A stretch of 64,000 bases of DNA. It comes from Mesorhizobium kowhaii (GTDB lineage Bacteria > Pseudomonadota > Alphaproteobacteria > Rhizobiales > Rhizobiaceae). The DNA is taken from contig NZ_MZXV01000076.1 in the NCBI RefSeq assembly GCF_003253745.1, positions 1-64,000 of the forward strand, given 5' to 3'. The notes beneath the pieces were generated by a model, which saw only the letters and a list, made by a program, of their open reading frames with translations, was not told the DNA's origin and ran no database searches. Position 1 is the first letter of the stretch, and each line of letters begins with the position of its first letter. Made by a program: the position numbers and the translations under genes. Shown here in pieces: positions 44,577 through 52,980 of the stretch.

Positions 44577-44867
44577 AGAGGGTCCGATCTCGGACCCTAT
44601 GCCTCCGTGCTCGAAGAACTTTGGCGTTTGCCTTTGCCGATACCCCGACATCGTTCGCCTCCTTGGCGTCGGCTGGTAGGCCAGGGCCTCGGGCGGAGAG
44701 GCGAGTATTGCGGACCGGATCGGGTGACGCCACCAATTTTGCAGATTCGACAGCGCGTATGGCCGCTGCCGCTCCCGTCTCGGTCATCAGCCTGAAGGCT
44801 CGCGAAATCTTGAAGCGTGAGTTTTCCGCCGACGGGGCAAATAGCGAACGGTCAGATCTGCTGCTGA
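44577..44867 (+). pseudogene. Decayed copy of the 3' end of the DUF900 hydrolase gene
   Basis: Matches 42225-42580 in order: PYASVLEELWR against PYAPVLEELGV, FADTPTSFASL against FADTPGIVRLL, and ATNFADSTARMAAAAPVSVIS against AANFAGTAARLAVAAPASVIS. It continues with KAREILKREFSADG against KARDILKRELSSDG, then the stop. An internal deletion of roughly 60 bases and frameshifts scatter these matches over different frames. The 5' two thirds of the gene are absent. It is a fragment of a duplicated paralogue. Confidence 0.75.
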
Positions 44868-45051
44868 GTCTCAGACTATTTCACATCCATGTTCATCTGG
44901 CACGACCACGCTTGGGTTATTTGGGCTTTTGTCGGGTGCGATTCCGTCGCTTGTTTGGCCGTGTAACGCCGACCTCAGGCAACCGTGCCTTTCCTGCCAT
45001 TTGATTCCGGCGTTTCGGGGCTTGCTCGCCACAAAGACCTGCGTTATGTAT

Positions 45052-45096
45052 TCAACCGATTGGTTATCAACTGATTGGTTATCAACCGATAGGTTA
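45052..45096. repeat. Three tandem 15-base repeats before the ArsR gene
   Basis: TCAACCGATTGGTTA, TCAACTGATTGGTTA and TCAACCGATAGGTTA stand head to tail (45052-45066, 45067-45081, 45082-45096). Each contains an AACC-N4-GGTT-like palindrome. They end five bases before the ArsR start codon and are a strong candidate operator for that repressor. Confidence 0.7.
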
Positions 45097-45101
45097 ATCA
45101 C

Positions 45102-45449
45102 TTGCCGTCAGACCGTCTTAGCTCGACCCTGTTCGCTCTCTCCGATCCTACGCGGCGTGGAATCCTGGCGCGTCTGGCGATCGGCGACGCCACTGTGACT
45201 GAGTTGGCCGAGCCATATGAAATGAGCCTCGCGGCTGTTTCCAAGCATCTTAAGGTGCTCGAAACCGCGGGCTTGATTTCGCGGGGCCGAGAGGCGCAGT
45301 GGCGCCCCTGCCGCCTTGAGGCCGCCCCTCTCCAAGATGTCTTTGAGTGGCTCGAAAGCTATGAGCGTTTCTGGGACAGAAGCCTCGATTCCTTGGCCGA
45401 TTATCTGAAGGTCATGCAGAATCGAGGCCCGGGTAACAAAGATGACTGA
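45102..45449 (+). CDS. ArsR-family winged-helix repressor
   Basis: A 115-aa ArsR/SmtB-type regulator: FALSDPTRRGILARLAIGDA, TVTELAEPYEMSLAAVSKHL (recognition helix), KVLETAGLISRGREAQWRPC. The classical metal-binding CxC of the recognition helix is missing, as in the subgroup paired with SRPBCC/AHA1 proteins. The start is TTG at 45102; an in-frame TAG just upstream excludes anything longer. The triple repeat directly before it probably binds this protein. It heads a plus-strand run with SRPBCC, DoxX, VOC and DUF4287 genes. Confidence 0.9.
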   Translation: MPSDRLSSTLFALSDPTRRGILARLAIGDATVTELAEPYEMSLAAVSKHLKVLETAGLISRGREAQWRPCRLEAAPLQDVFEWLESYERFWDRSLDSLADYLKVMQNRGPGNKDD

Positions 45450-45503
45450 GTTCTAGCCAGCCGCGAGGCCCCGTTCGACACTAATCAAAAAAGGAAGATC
45501 TCA

Positions 45504-45973
45504 GTGACATCGACAATTGACGCCAGTTCGCCAGACGAGCCCGTAATTATCATCACGCGAATGCTCGACGCGCCGCGTGAACTTATCTGGAAGGCTATTA
45601 CAGATCCAAAGCATGTCGCGCAGTGGTACGGCGGCCATGGATTCTCGAGCCCGGTCTGTGAGATGGATGTAAGACCCGGGGGTACTTGGTTCCACGTTAT
45701 GCAAGCCCCCAACGGCGCGCAGTTCACGATCAACTGCGAATTTCTAGAGGTCATCGAGCCAGAACGACTCGTCTGGAAGACGAGAAGCGAAATCCTGCTC
45801 CGCCGACGGCCGTTAACACGGTCACGCTGGAGACGCGCGGGCTTCAGACGAAATGGACACTCGTGGCGCGCTTCGATTCGTTCGAGGACCGGGACACCAC
45901 AGCCAGGATGGGTTTCGGCGACATGATCAGCCAGGGCGCGGAGCGCATGGCGGAATACCTCAAGACGCTATGA
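45504..45973 (+). pseudogene. SRPBCC (AHA1-like) protein gene, frameshifted
   Basis: From GTG 45504 (preceded by AAGGAAG) the frame encodes a START/AHA1-like beginning: DAPRELIWKAITDPKHVAQW, GTWFHVMQAPNG, EVIEPERLVWK. At about 45775-45785 the family-like reading moves to another frame, DEKRNPAPPTAVNTVTLE, WTLVARFDSFEDRDT and GAERMAEYLKTL, ending at 45973. One base appears to be missing. This SRPBCC gene normally accompanies the ArsR regulator. It is a recent pseudogene or a sequencing error. Confidence 0.8.
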
Positions 45974-46042
45974 GGCGGCGAATTCCGACGGCCACCATCG
46001 CCGCCGGAACGCTTTTCACCAATCAGGCTAGGAGACAATTAC

Positions 46043-46462
46043 ATGCCAACCGACTTGCAAACGCCTTCGGGCTCGAAGGCCATGTTGTGGACCGGGCGAA
46101 CAATGAGCGGTCTCGTGCTGCTGTTTCTATTCATGGACGGCGCCACAAAGTTGATGATGATCCAACCCGTCGTGAATGCGACCGCGCAGATCGGCTATCC
46201 GCTGGACCTGGTACGTCCCATCGGAATCATCGCTCTCGTTTGCGCCGTCCTTTACGCCGTTCCACGCACGGCCGTCCTCGGTGCGATCCTCACTACCGGC
46301 CTGCTGGGCGGAGCAATCGCCAGCAAGATGCGTCTGGAGGAACCACTCTTCAGCCAGGTTCTGTTTGGCGTCTACATAGGTGTCCTGGCCTGGGGCGGTC
46401 TGTACCTGCGCGACGGTCGGCTGCGTGCCCTTTTTCCCGTGCGCCGCGATCCGACGGCCTGA
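46043..46462 (+). CDS. DoxX-like membrane protein
   Basis: A 139-aa protein with four hydrophobic segments and the DoxX-like features WTGRTMSGLVLLFLFMDGATKL, QIGYPLDLVRPIGIIALVC, and a Gly-rich third segment. Family members are small inner-membrane proteins of unclear, often redox-related, function. AGGAG lies well placed before the ATG. It follows the frameshifted SRPBCC gene by 69 bases in the ArsR-headed run. Confidence 0.88.
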   Translation: MPTDLQTPSGSKAMLWTGRTMSGLVLLFLFMDGATKLMMIQPVVNATAQIGYPLDLVRPIGIIALVCAVLYAVPRTAVLGAILTTGLLGGAIASKMRLEEPLFSQVLFGVYIGVLAWGGLYLRDGRLRALFPVRRDPTA

Positions 46463-46509
46463 TCGCAACGCCAGTCCCAAAGACACCCATCACGCCAAGG
46501 GAGCGGAAG

Positions 46510-46920
46510 ATGCTAGTCAACCCCTATCTGTTTTTCAAAGGCAGATGCGAGGAAGCCTTCAAGTTTTACGCGAGCTGTCTCGGCGGCAAGATCGAAGCCA
46601 TGCTCTCCCACGAGGGCACCCCAGCGTCGGATCATGTCCCGCCCGAATGGCGCAGCAAGATCATCCATGCCCGCCTGGTGGTGGGCGACACAGTCTTGAT
46701 GGGCTCTGACAACCCGTCCGACCGCTATCAAGAGCCTCGGGGATTGTCGGTATCGCTCGGCGTCGACAGCCCTGCGGAGGCGGAGCGCGTATTTCATGCC
46801 CTGGCGCCAGGTGGGATGGTGCGCATCCAGCTCGAACAGAACTTCTTCGCCGTCCGCTATGGCACACTTGTCGATCGGTTCGGCATACCGTGGATGATCG
46901 TCTGCCAGCAGCCGACCTGA
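46510..46920 (+). CDS. VOC-family (PhnB-like) protein
   Basis: A 136-aa vicinal-oxygen-chelate fold protein of the PhnB/3-demethylubiquinone-like group: NPYLFFKGRCEEAFKFYASC, a LVVGDTVLMGSD strand and the C-terminal YGTLVDRFGIPWMI. Such proteins are usually single-domain, dimeric, and of unknown substrate. Start ATG 46510 has GCGGAAG upstream. It is 47 bases after the DoxX gene in the same run. Confidence 0.9.
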   Translation: MLVNPYLFFKGRCEEAFKFYASCLGGKIEAMLSHEGTPASDHVPPEWRSKIIHARLVVGDTVLMGSDNPSDRYQEPRGLSVSLGVDSPAEAERVFHALAPGGMVRIQLEQNFFAVRYGTLVDRFGIPWMIVCQQPT

Positions 46921-47041
46921 TCTGCCCGCACAATAGGCGCGCAATCCAGCCATCGATTGCAATTTCGCGGTACGGCACACGCACGTTACCGATCTGATGA
47001 TCAGTCAAACTGCGATAAGAGTGAATAGTCAGGAGATAAAG

Positions 47042-47596
47042 ATGTCTTTTCAAGCCTATCTCGACAGCATCGAAGCGAAGACGGGTAAAACGCCGGAAGC
47101 TTTTTCCAAGCTCGCCAGCCAGAAGGGCCTGGCAAAACACGGTGAAATTATTGCGTGGCTGAAAACCGAGTTTGCCCTTGGGCATGGACACGCAAATGCC
47201 ATTGCGGCCGTTCTTCTGAAGTCCGACACGAGAAAAGACAGCCCGGAGGTGAAGCTCGACAAACTTTTTTCAGGAAAGAAAGACGTCTGGCGCGCGACCG
47301 GTGATGAGATAATCGCGAAAGTCGCGAAGTTTGGACCGGACGTCGTGGTCTCGGCTGGTGAAACTTATGTCAATCTTATGCGGGGGAAAAAGAAATTCGC
47401 TATTCTTCAGCCCTCTTCGGTCGAGCGCCTGGACGTTGGCATCAAGCTAAAGGGCGTGGAAGCAGAGGGACGTTTCGAGGCGGCCGGATCATGGAATTCG
47501 ATGGTTACGCATCGCGTACGCGTCAGCACACCTAACGAGGCCAATGCCGAAATCTTCTCGTGGTTGAAGCGTGCCTATGAGGTTGCGGCTTCCTAG
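47042..47596 (+). CDS. DUF4287/DUF5655 domain protein
   Basis: A 184-aa protein. The N-terminal DUF4287-type part reads SFQAYLDSIEAKTGKTPEAF through LGHGHANAIAAVL. The C-terminal part matches DUF5655 (KFGPDVVVSAGETYVNLMRG, KKKFAILQPSSVERLDVGI). AGGAG stands six bases before the ATG. Such genes often sit near ArsR/SRPBCC/VOC genes, as here; the function is not established. It closes the run that starts at 45102. Confidence 0.88.
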   Translation: MSFQAYLDSIEAKTGKTPEAFSKLASQKGLAKHGEIIAWLKTEFALGHGHANAIAAVLLKSDTRKDSPEVKLDKLFSGKKDVWRATGDEIIAKVAKFGPDVVVSAGETYVNLMRGKKKFAILQPSSVERLDVGIKLKGVEAEGRFEAAGSWNSMVTHRVRVSTPNEANAEIFSWLKRAYEVAAS

Positions 47597-47694
47597 AACA
47601 GCAATTCCCGGCCCCGGCTACAGCCGACAAATGGGTGATCGCGAGCGCGAACTCGAAAGCGCGCTCCATGCCGTCCGCGTCCGCCATCACCGCT

Positions 47695-48192
47695 TCATGA
47701 CTTGGGCTGCGTATAGACGAGGGGGCTTGCGCCGCGCTGATAGTCCTTTGTCGGCAGGGCCGGTTGCGGCCGTGCGTAGAACATCGGCTCGCGCGTATCG
47801 AGACCGGCGTCGGTGGCCTGCATCTTCATCTCCACCCCAGTGCCGTCGGCTTCCGCCTTACCCATCGCATCTTGCAGCTGTTGCGCGGCTTGCTGGCTCC
47901 ATGGCAGCACATAGAAGCGCGGCTCAGCCGAGCCGGGCGTGGTGAGCCATACGTAGATGGCTTCGTTCTCAATCGGGAAGGCGCCCACTACCTGGGCTTT
48001 TGCCGTGTCGCGCCACTCGAGGGTCATTGGCTTGGGACGGCCAAGAAGCTCGCTGGCGCCGACATAGACGACGGTGATCAGCGCCAGGAAGATGCCGACC
48101 GAGAGTGTGCGGCGAACAAAACCCGCATGCGGCAGGATGACGAAGATGAACGCGCCGAGCAGCAGCGCGAATATGATCGGAGCGATCATCAT
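47695..48192 (-). CDS. Membrane protein of the TolQ-like cluster, unknown function
   Basis: A 165-aa protein with two N-terminal membrane segments (about 3-22 and 31-50) and a soluble C-terminal domain (about 55-165), presumably periplasmic. It contains MTLEWRDTAKAQVVGAFPIE, YVWLTTPGSAEPRFYVLPWS and a Tyr/Pro-rich end. Its ATG overlaps the stop of the upstream gene by four bases. It is last of four co-directional genes with an ExbB/TolQ-like channel protein. No family was recognised; it may be the effector or accessory piece of a proton-driven envelope machine. Confidence 0.75.
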   Translation of the reverse strand: MMIAPIIFALLLGAFIFVILPHAGFVRRTLSVGIFLALITVVYVGASELLGRPKPMTLEWRDTAKAQVVGAFPIENEAIYVWLTTPGSAEPRFYVLPWSQQAAQQLQDAMGKAEADGTGVEMKMQATDAGLDTREPMFYARPQPALPTKDYQRGASPLVYTQPKS

Positions 48193-48776
48193 TGGGAGGC
48201 CGCCACGCGCAGGGGTTTGAAGATGCTATTGATGCTGCCCGGCACCAGTTGGCCAGTCGAATCGAGCTTGAATCTCAAGGCGGTAAGCTCCTGGTTGGGC
48301 TTGCGCAACTGGACCGTCGTTGTGGCCACCGGCGCTGACGACTTGGCATCGCGCTTTACATTGACGCTTATCTTCACCGGGACGGGATATGTAACGTTGA
48401 CGCCGCGATACATGTGAACATTGACGACGTATTCGCCCGCGGGCGCGCCCCTGGAATAGGCGACTTCGTGGTTGGAGTCGGTCATGTCCTGCGCCATGCC
48501 GAGGTCGTCGCGCAGCAGATCGAATACCTTGCCGCTCTTGTTGGAGTAACCGACCGGCACATCGCCGGGCGCCTGGACCCACAGATCGACATCGGCGTCG
48601 AGCTTGTCGGGCCACTGCGTCTCGACGGTGACGTTACCGGGCGCCGTGACACCATCGGTTTCGCTCGCCTTGGCTGGCGGGTTCATCACCGTCATCATGA
48701 GCACGGTCATGAGGACGAAGCCGCCGAGCATCAAGAGAGCGGTGTCGAGCCAGACAGTAAGAGTTTCCTCATCCAT
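48189..48776 (-). CDS. ExbD-position membrane protein with periplasmic domain
   Basis: A 195-aa protein with one N-terminal membrane helix (about 7-31: TVWLDTALLMLGGFVLMTVL) and a large periplasmic domain. The helix includes an Asp near its start, as in ExbD/TolR proteins (one Asp in the membrane helix is the proton site there). The outer part is unlike TolR: it has VDLWVQAPGDVPVGYSNKSG and GEYVVNVHMYRGVNVTYPV, beta-rich and carbohydrate-module-like. It overlaps the TolQ-like gene by eight bases. It could be a divergent ExbD/TolR partner (inference). Confidence 0.75.
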   Translation of the reverse strand: MDEETLTVWLDTALLMLGGFVLMTVLMMTVMNPPAKASETDGVTAPGNVTVETQWPDKLDADVDLWVQAPGDVPVGYSNKSGKVFDLLRDDLGMAQDMTDSNHEVAYSRGAPAGEYVVNVHMYRGVNVTYPVPVKISVNVKRDAKSSAPVATTTVQLRKPNQELTALRFKLDSTGQLVPGSINSIFKPLRVAASQ

Positions 48777-49350
48777 CGAAGTTGCCCAGCAGGCGAAGAT
48801 TGATCTTCAGCCACAGGTTCGTGGCTATGCCGAGCAGCGTCGCATAGAGCGCGACATACATGCCGTCGATGACCGACGCGATCATCGGCCGGATTGCATT
48901 GGGGTCGGCCGAGCCGCCGGTACGCGCCGCCGAGAAGGCGACGATGAGCCCAACCACAGTTCCAAGCAGCCCGATCCGCACAACATGGGTCGCTAGCCAA
49001 TCGACATCGCGCCAGCGCCGGAGGAAAACGCACAGAATACCCAGGGCGCCGATGGCCGCGATCAACCAGCACAGAAACGCGTTGTTGCCGGCGAACGGTT
49101 TGCCGGCAATGCCGACGACCCACAGCCCGACGATACCGGCGGCGCCGATCGCCTGAAGAACGATGAACCGCGACAGAAACGCGAGCGGAGCCCCGCTCAT
49201 GTCGTCAGAGCGCGTGTCCCACGGCTTATGGACAGCGGCTTGCGACGCCGGGTCATCTGGCTGCTCTCGCACCAGCTTCGGGGCGACCGGGCTAACGATG
49301 GACCGCAACTTCTGTCGCGGCGCACTTTCCAGGGAATAGGTATCAACCAT
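48769..49350 (-). CDS. MotA/TolQ/ExbB-family proton channel protein
   Basis: A 193-aa membrane protein. After about 50 soluble residues there are membrane segments at about 60-80, 90-110, 122-142 and 160-182. The segments RIGLLGTVVGLIVAFSAA and VIDGMYVALYATLLGIATNL match the conserved last two helices of MotA/TolQ/ExbB, with Thr/Ser residues facing the pore. It is shorter than TolQ. It likely forms a pentameric channel that powers the periplasmic parts of the cluster. Twenty bases after the 119-aa gene; eight-base overlap with the next. Confidence 0.85.
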   Translation of the reverse strand: MVDTYSLESAPRQKLRSIVSPVAPKLVREQPDDPASQAAVHKPWDTRSDDMSGAPLAFLSRFIVLQAIGAAGIVGLWVVGIAGKPFAGNNAFLCWLIAAIGALGILCVFLRRWRDVDWLATHVVRIGLLGTVVGLIVAFSAARTGGSADPNAIRPMIASVIDGMYVALYATLLGIATNLWLKINLRLLGNFDG

Positions 49351-49370
49351 GTTGGCCTCCTTCTACGCGA

Positions 49371-49730
49371 TCAGGCGCCGCGCTCGCCCTTGGCGCCGAC
49401 CCGCTTCAATTCTTCCCAGCCTTCGCCGGACGCGACGAGGCAGCTTGGGCCGTTCGGCTGGCTGATCAGGATCGTCCAGGTCTCGCCGTCGTCGCTGGTC
49501 AGCACTTCAATGACTGAGCCGTTCTTGGCCAGCCCGAGGGCAACGGGCGCTTCCTTGAATCGACTGGAAAGTTGCTTCAGGAGTTCTGGCCGCGGGGCGC
49601 AGGGAGGCGATCCGGTCTCCGCCGCCACCGGTATGGTGGAGATGGCGACCAGTACGAGTGCCGCGCCCATCACCTTGGTGCGCGTCAACTCAAAGCGTGA
49701 CTTAACCTGTTTGAAAGCTTGGTTGGACAT
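49371..49730 (-). CDS. Small exported protein of the TolQ-like cluster
   Basis: A 119-aa protein with a long N-terminal basic segment and a hydrophobic signal or anchor (about 20-37, VMGAALVLVAISTIPVAA). The mature part has two cysteines (SPPCAPRPELL and PSCLVASGEGW) that could form one disulfide. It resembles small exported rhizobial proteins of unknown function. First of four co-directional genes; upstream is a 900-base gene-poor stretch that should hold the promoter. Confidence 0.72.
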   Translation of the reverse strand: MSNQAFKQVKSRFELTRTKVMGAALVLVAISTIPVAAETGSPPCAPRPELLKQLSSRFKEAPVALGLAKNGSVIEVLTSDDGETWTILISQPNGPSCLVASGEGWEELKRVGAKGERGA

Positions 49731-50663
49731 CGGGACCTCCGAGTTGTACGAAGGCAGGCCTCTCGGCCAGCCCTACGGTCGATTCAACCTTCGTGCCAAG
49801 GGTGTTGTTCGCACCCGCTATAGCCTTGCAGACTATTGCAGGAGTCGGGGTGCCTTCCATTCTACTAGGGTTTACTCGGGTATCTGATTAGTCAGGGCAG
49901 CTCAAACCTTAGTATCAACGAGGTGCTGTGCTATTTGGAAACACTTGGTCCTTTTTGAACTTCGGCAGGCCATTACAACAAGTCGATGTAATCGATCAGC
50001 GGAAACGGTGAAAGCTGTGAGGGATCTTCGATTTCCCAAACCACTGAGACTGGTCCCGAAATCCGCAAGGGGCGCATCGTTGCCAGTTCCTGGGAAGCAC
50101 TCGAGTGCCTTCACGACCAATGGCCAGAATGGGCGAGAGGTCCAAGCTGTCGAGCAGCCTAAGGCCTTGGCGCGATTCCTTGGACGGTTGGCGGGCTTCG
50201 CATCGCCGAGTCCGGTATTCAAAGGACGCAATCTGTATTTTCTAATGGCAACTAATGTCGGAAATTGCGCCAGAAACGGCCATCGCAACGCCTGTCATCG
50301 AACGACCCAAATGGGCCGGAAGCAGTAGGTCCGCTTGTGGTGGATGGAACAACGATAGCGGACGTTTGAACTTCCAATGTCCGATGTCGTGAGTTGACCC
50401 AAAGCCGACATTCACATTGTAAGTGAATCACGAGATAGGCACGTGCCCAGCGATCGAGAAGTGTCGGCCGTCAGGTCCCGCTGACCCACTGCGCCAGCTA
50501 GGCGCTCACCGGCTCGGGTTGCTCCAACGGTCCGATACCGGACCCTCCGCCGGTCACGAGGCGTGAAGTCTCGATCTGACCCGAAGCCGACCTGAGCAGC
50601 CCTAGGCTCAGGAGCAAAACTCGCCTAACATGACAGCGAGCGTGCCCCACGTGTGGAGCTGGC
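49731..50663. other. Gene-poor stretch upstream of the cyclase gene
   Basis: More than 900 bases without a supported gene. It carries the promoters of the divergent TolQ-like cluster and the cyclase-TPR gene. A frame at 49945-50328 is open but its composition (Arg/Lys/Asn mix, no domain) does not convince. Confidence 0.4.
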
Positions 50664-52841
50664 ATGCAGCGCAAGCTTGCAGCGATTCTTGCCACCGACG
50701 TCGTTGGCTACAGCCGCCTTATGGAGGCGGATGAAGCCGATACATTGGCGCGCCTGAAGAGCACGCGCGAGAACCTGATCGATCCGAAAATCGCAGCCTA
50801 CAATGGGCGAATCGTCAAGCTCATGGGTGATGGTGCGCTGGTAGAGTTCCCGAGCGTTGTTGATGCAGTCACCTGCGCCTTCGAAATCCAGCGCACCATG
50901 GCAGAGTGCAATGCCGAACTGCCGAAAGAAAAACAGCTCGAATTCCGCATTGGTATCAACCTTGGCGACGTCATCATCGAAGGGGCGGACATCTACGGTG
51001 ATGGGGTGAATGTGGCGGCGAGGCTCGAAGGGTTGGCGCTGCCGGGAGGCGTGTTGATTTCGGGAACAGCATTTGATCAGGTCGAGAGGAAGCTGGACTA
51101 TGGGTTCGAGTTTTTGGGCGAACAGCGTGTCAAGAACATCGAGAAGCCCGTTCGCCTCTACCGAGTGGACCCGCGCACCCCGGTTATCTCAGGAAGTCGC
51201 AAACCTGACGGCACGCGGCGCTGGATCGCAGTCGCGGCCACAGTATTGATTCTGATCGTCGCGGGGCTGGCGCTTTGGCAGCGCTTTGGTGACGATCTCG
51301 TTCGACCCAGTGACGTGGCCTCGCAATCGAAGATGGCGTTGCCGCTGCCCGATAAGCCGTCAGTCGCCGTGCTCCCGTTCACCAACATGTCCGACGAGGC
51401 GGGGCAAGAGTCCTTCACCGACGGCATGACCGATGACTTGATCACCGACCTTTCCAAGGTTTCCGGCCTCTTCGTGATCGCGCGAAACTCGACATTCGTT
51501 TACCGCGGCAAGCCTGTAGAAATCAGCAAGGTCGCGGAGGAACTTGGCGTGCGCTACGTCCTGGAGGGGAGCGTACGGCGCGCCGGCGAGCAGGTGCGAG
51601 TCAACGCCCAGCTCATTGATGCCCTCACCGGCGGGCATGTGTGGGCGGACAGGTTCGATGGAAACGTCGCCGATATCTTTGCGATCCAGGACGTTTTTGT
51701 GGCAAAGATCGTCGAAGCGTTGAAGGTCAATCTCACGACCACCGAAAAAACGGAAATTGTCCGCGCCAAGCCGGACAACATTGCAGCCAAGGAAGCTTTC
51801 GAAGAGGGTTGGAGCCTTTATCTCCGTTACAACGCAAAGGACACAGCTGCCGCCATCACTTCCTTGAAAAAAGCAACTGAACTTGATCCTGAATATGGGC
51901 GCGCTTATGCCGCCCTGGCGCTGGCCTACTTCCGCGTGGTTGAGTCACTCTGGGGTAAAGAACTCGGTAGGGACGAACCATATTTCTGGTTGGGAGCTCA
52001 AGATTACGTAGAGCTGGCCAAGAAGTATCCAACGTCACTGTCTTATACGGTCGAGGCATTGCGGGACGTTTATCAAGGTCTGGCCGAAGATGCACGCAGG
52101 AATGCCGGTCGAGCGATTGCATCGGATCCCAACGACCCCGAGGCACACATCGCAACGGCTTGGGCGCTGACGATCTCAGGCGAACCCGCCGAGGCGCTGA
52201 ATTTCGTCGCGACCGCCATGCGGCTCAACCCGAACTATCCAAGCCACTACGTTCTCGCTCGTGGATTGGCGCTTTTTGCAATGGGCGATCTGAAACAAGC
52301 GGCTGAGGTGTTCGGAGAAGGCGTTAGGCGAAACCCAGACGCAACTGCGCTCTTTCTACCTCTCAGTTCCGTGCTGGCGCAGCTCGGTCGCCGAGAAGAA
52401 GCGAGGCGAATGCTACTGAAGTTCCGACCGGGTGTAGGCCAGAAAGGGCTCGAAAACCTTCCCGACACCTTACACCTCTCGTTCAAATGGAATCATGAAC
52501 ATGCAAGCGTCCGGGAGCGCCTGAATGACGGTGTCCGTGTCGCTGCGCTGCCGCTGGACGTCACCATTACGAGCCTGGAAGCAGAGCTTGAGACCGGCAA
52601 TCCCTTTTCCCAGCAATATGCAGTAAAACGACTGGGCTGGTTTGGAGCTGCGGCAGCACAAGCCGTTCCGGCTCTGGTTGAAGCGCTTAAGGTTGAACAT
52701 CTCCGCCGGGAAGCCATCGAGGCGCTTGGAAAGATCGGGCCTTCGGCAGGAGCTGCGATACCTGCCCTCGTGGCACTCCAGAATGAAGCTCTGGTTGGCG
52801 CTTACGCAAAGGACGCGCTGTCCAAAATCAGAGGCAATTGA
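50664..52841 (+). CDS. Class III adenylate/guanylate cyclase with TPR and HEAT-like C-terminus
   Basis: A 725-aa protein. The cyclase domain (about 1-165) keeps LAAILATDVVGYSRLM and GRIVKLMGDGALVEF (metal-binding Asp residues), then YGDGVNVAARLEGLA. A membrane helix follows (about 184-205, WIAVAATVLILIVAGLALWQ). After it comes a TolB-like domain (PSVAVLPFTNMSD, SGLFVIARNSTFVYRGKPVE), several TPR repeats (about 390-600) and a HEAT-like end (AAAQAVPALVEALKVEHLRR). It likely makes cAMP or cGMP at the inner membrane with a periplasmic or cytoplasmic sensor part. The last ~115 codons and following bases recur at 54789-55177. Confidence 0.92.
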   Translation: MQRKLAAILATDVVGYSRLMEADEADTLARLKSTRENLIDPKIAAYNGRIVKLMGDGALVEFPSVVDAVTCAFEIQRTMAECNAELPKEKQLEFRIGINLGDVIIEGADIYGDGVNVAARLEGLALPGGVLISGTAFDQVERKLDYGFEFLGEQRVKNIEKPVRLYRVDPRTPVISGSRKPDGTRRWIAVAATVLILIVAGLALWQRFGDDLVRPSDVASQSKMALPLPDKPSVAVLPFTNMSDEAGQESFTDGMTDDLITDLSKVSGLFVIARNSTFVYRGKPVEISKVAEELGVRYVLEGSVRRAGEQVRVNAQLIDALTGGHVWADRFDGNVADIFAIQDVFVAKIVEALKVNLTTTEKTEIVRAKPDNIAAKEAFEEGWSLYLRYNAKDTAAAITSLKKATELDPEYGRAYAALALAYFRVVESLWGKELGRDEPYFWLGAQDYVELAKKYPTSLSYTVEALRDVYQGLAEDARRNAGRAIASDPNDPEAHIATAWALTISGEPAEALNFVATAMRLNPNYPSHYVLARGLALFAMGDLKQAAEVFGEGVRRNPDATALFLPLSSVLAQLGRREEARRMLLKFRPGVGQKGLENLPDTLHLSFKWNHEHASVRERLNDGVRVAALPLDVTITSLEAELETGNPFSQQYAVKRLGWFGAAAAQAVPALVEALKVEHLRREAIEALGKIGPSAGAAIPALVALQNEALVGAYAKDALSKIRGN

Positions 52842-52892
52842 TGGCCCCTGGACGCGCGCCAGGGATTTCCGCTTGTGGTCCAACTCGGACCT
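52499..52892 (+). repeat. Long direct repeat, left copy (3' end of the cyclase gene)
   Basis: The 3' 340 bases of the cyclase-TPR gene plus about 50 bases after its stop are repeated at 54789-55177, at roughly 90 percent identity by eye, in the same orientation. Between the copies is a 1.9-kb block with one gene on the opposite strand. Confidence 0.85.
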
Positions 52893-52980
52893 GCTGCGAT
52901 ATCCGCTCCGGAACCGCTGTTGGGGGACAAGGAGACATCAAACGCGTCCAGTTCGCCATCCCAATTTATGAGTACACGGC

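Noticed and set aside
45052..45096. Possible CRISPR-like array because of three short repeats
   Set aside because: Units are directly adjacent with no spacers and are palindromic, so they fit an operator, not an array.
49945..50328. 127-codon plus-strand frame upstream of the cyclase gene
   Set aside because: No domain, no ribosome-binding site and composition unlike neighbours.
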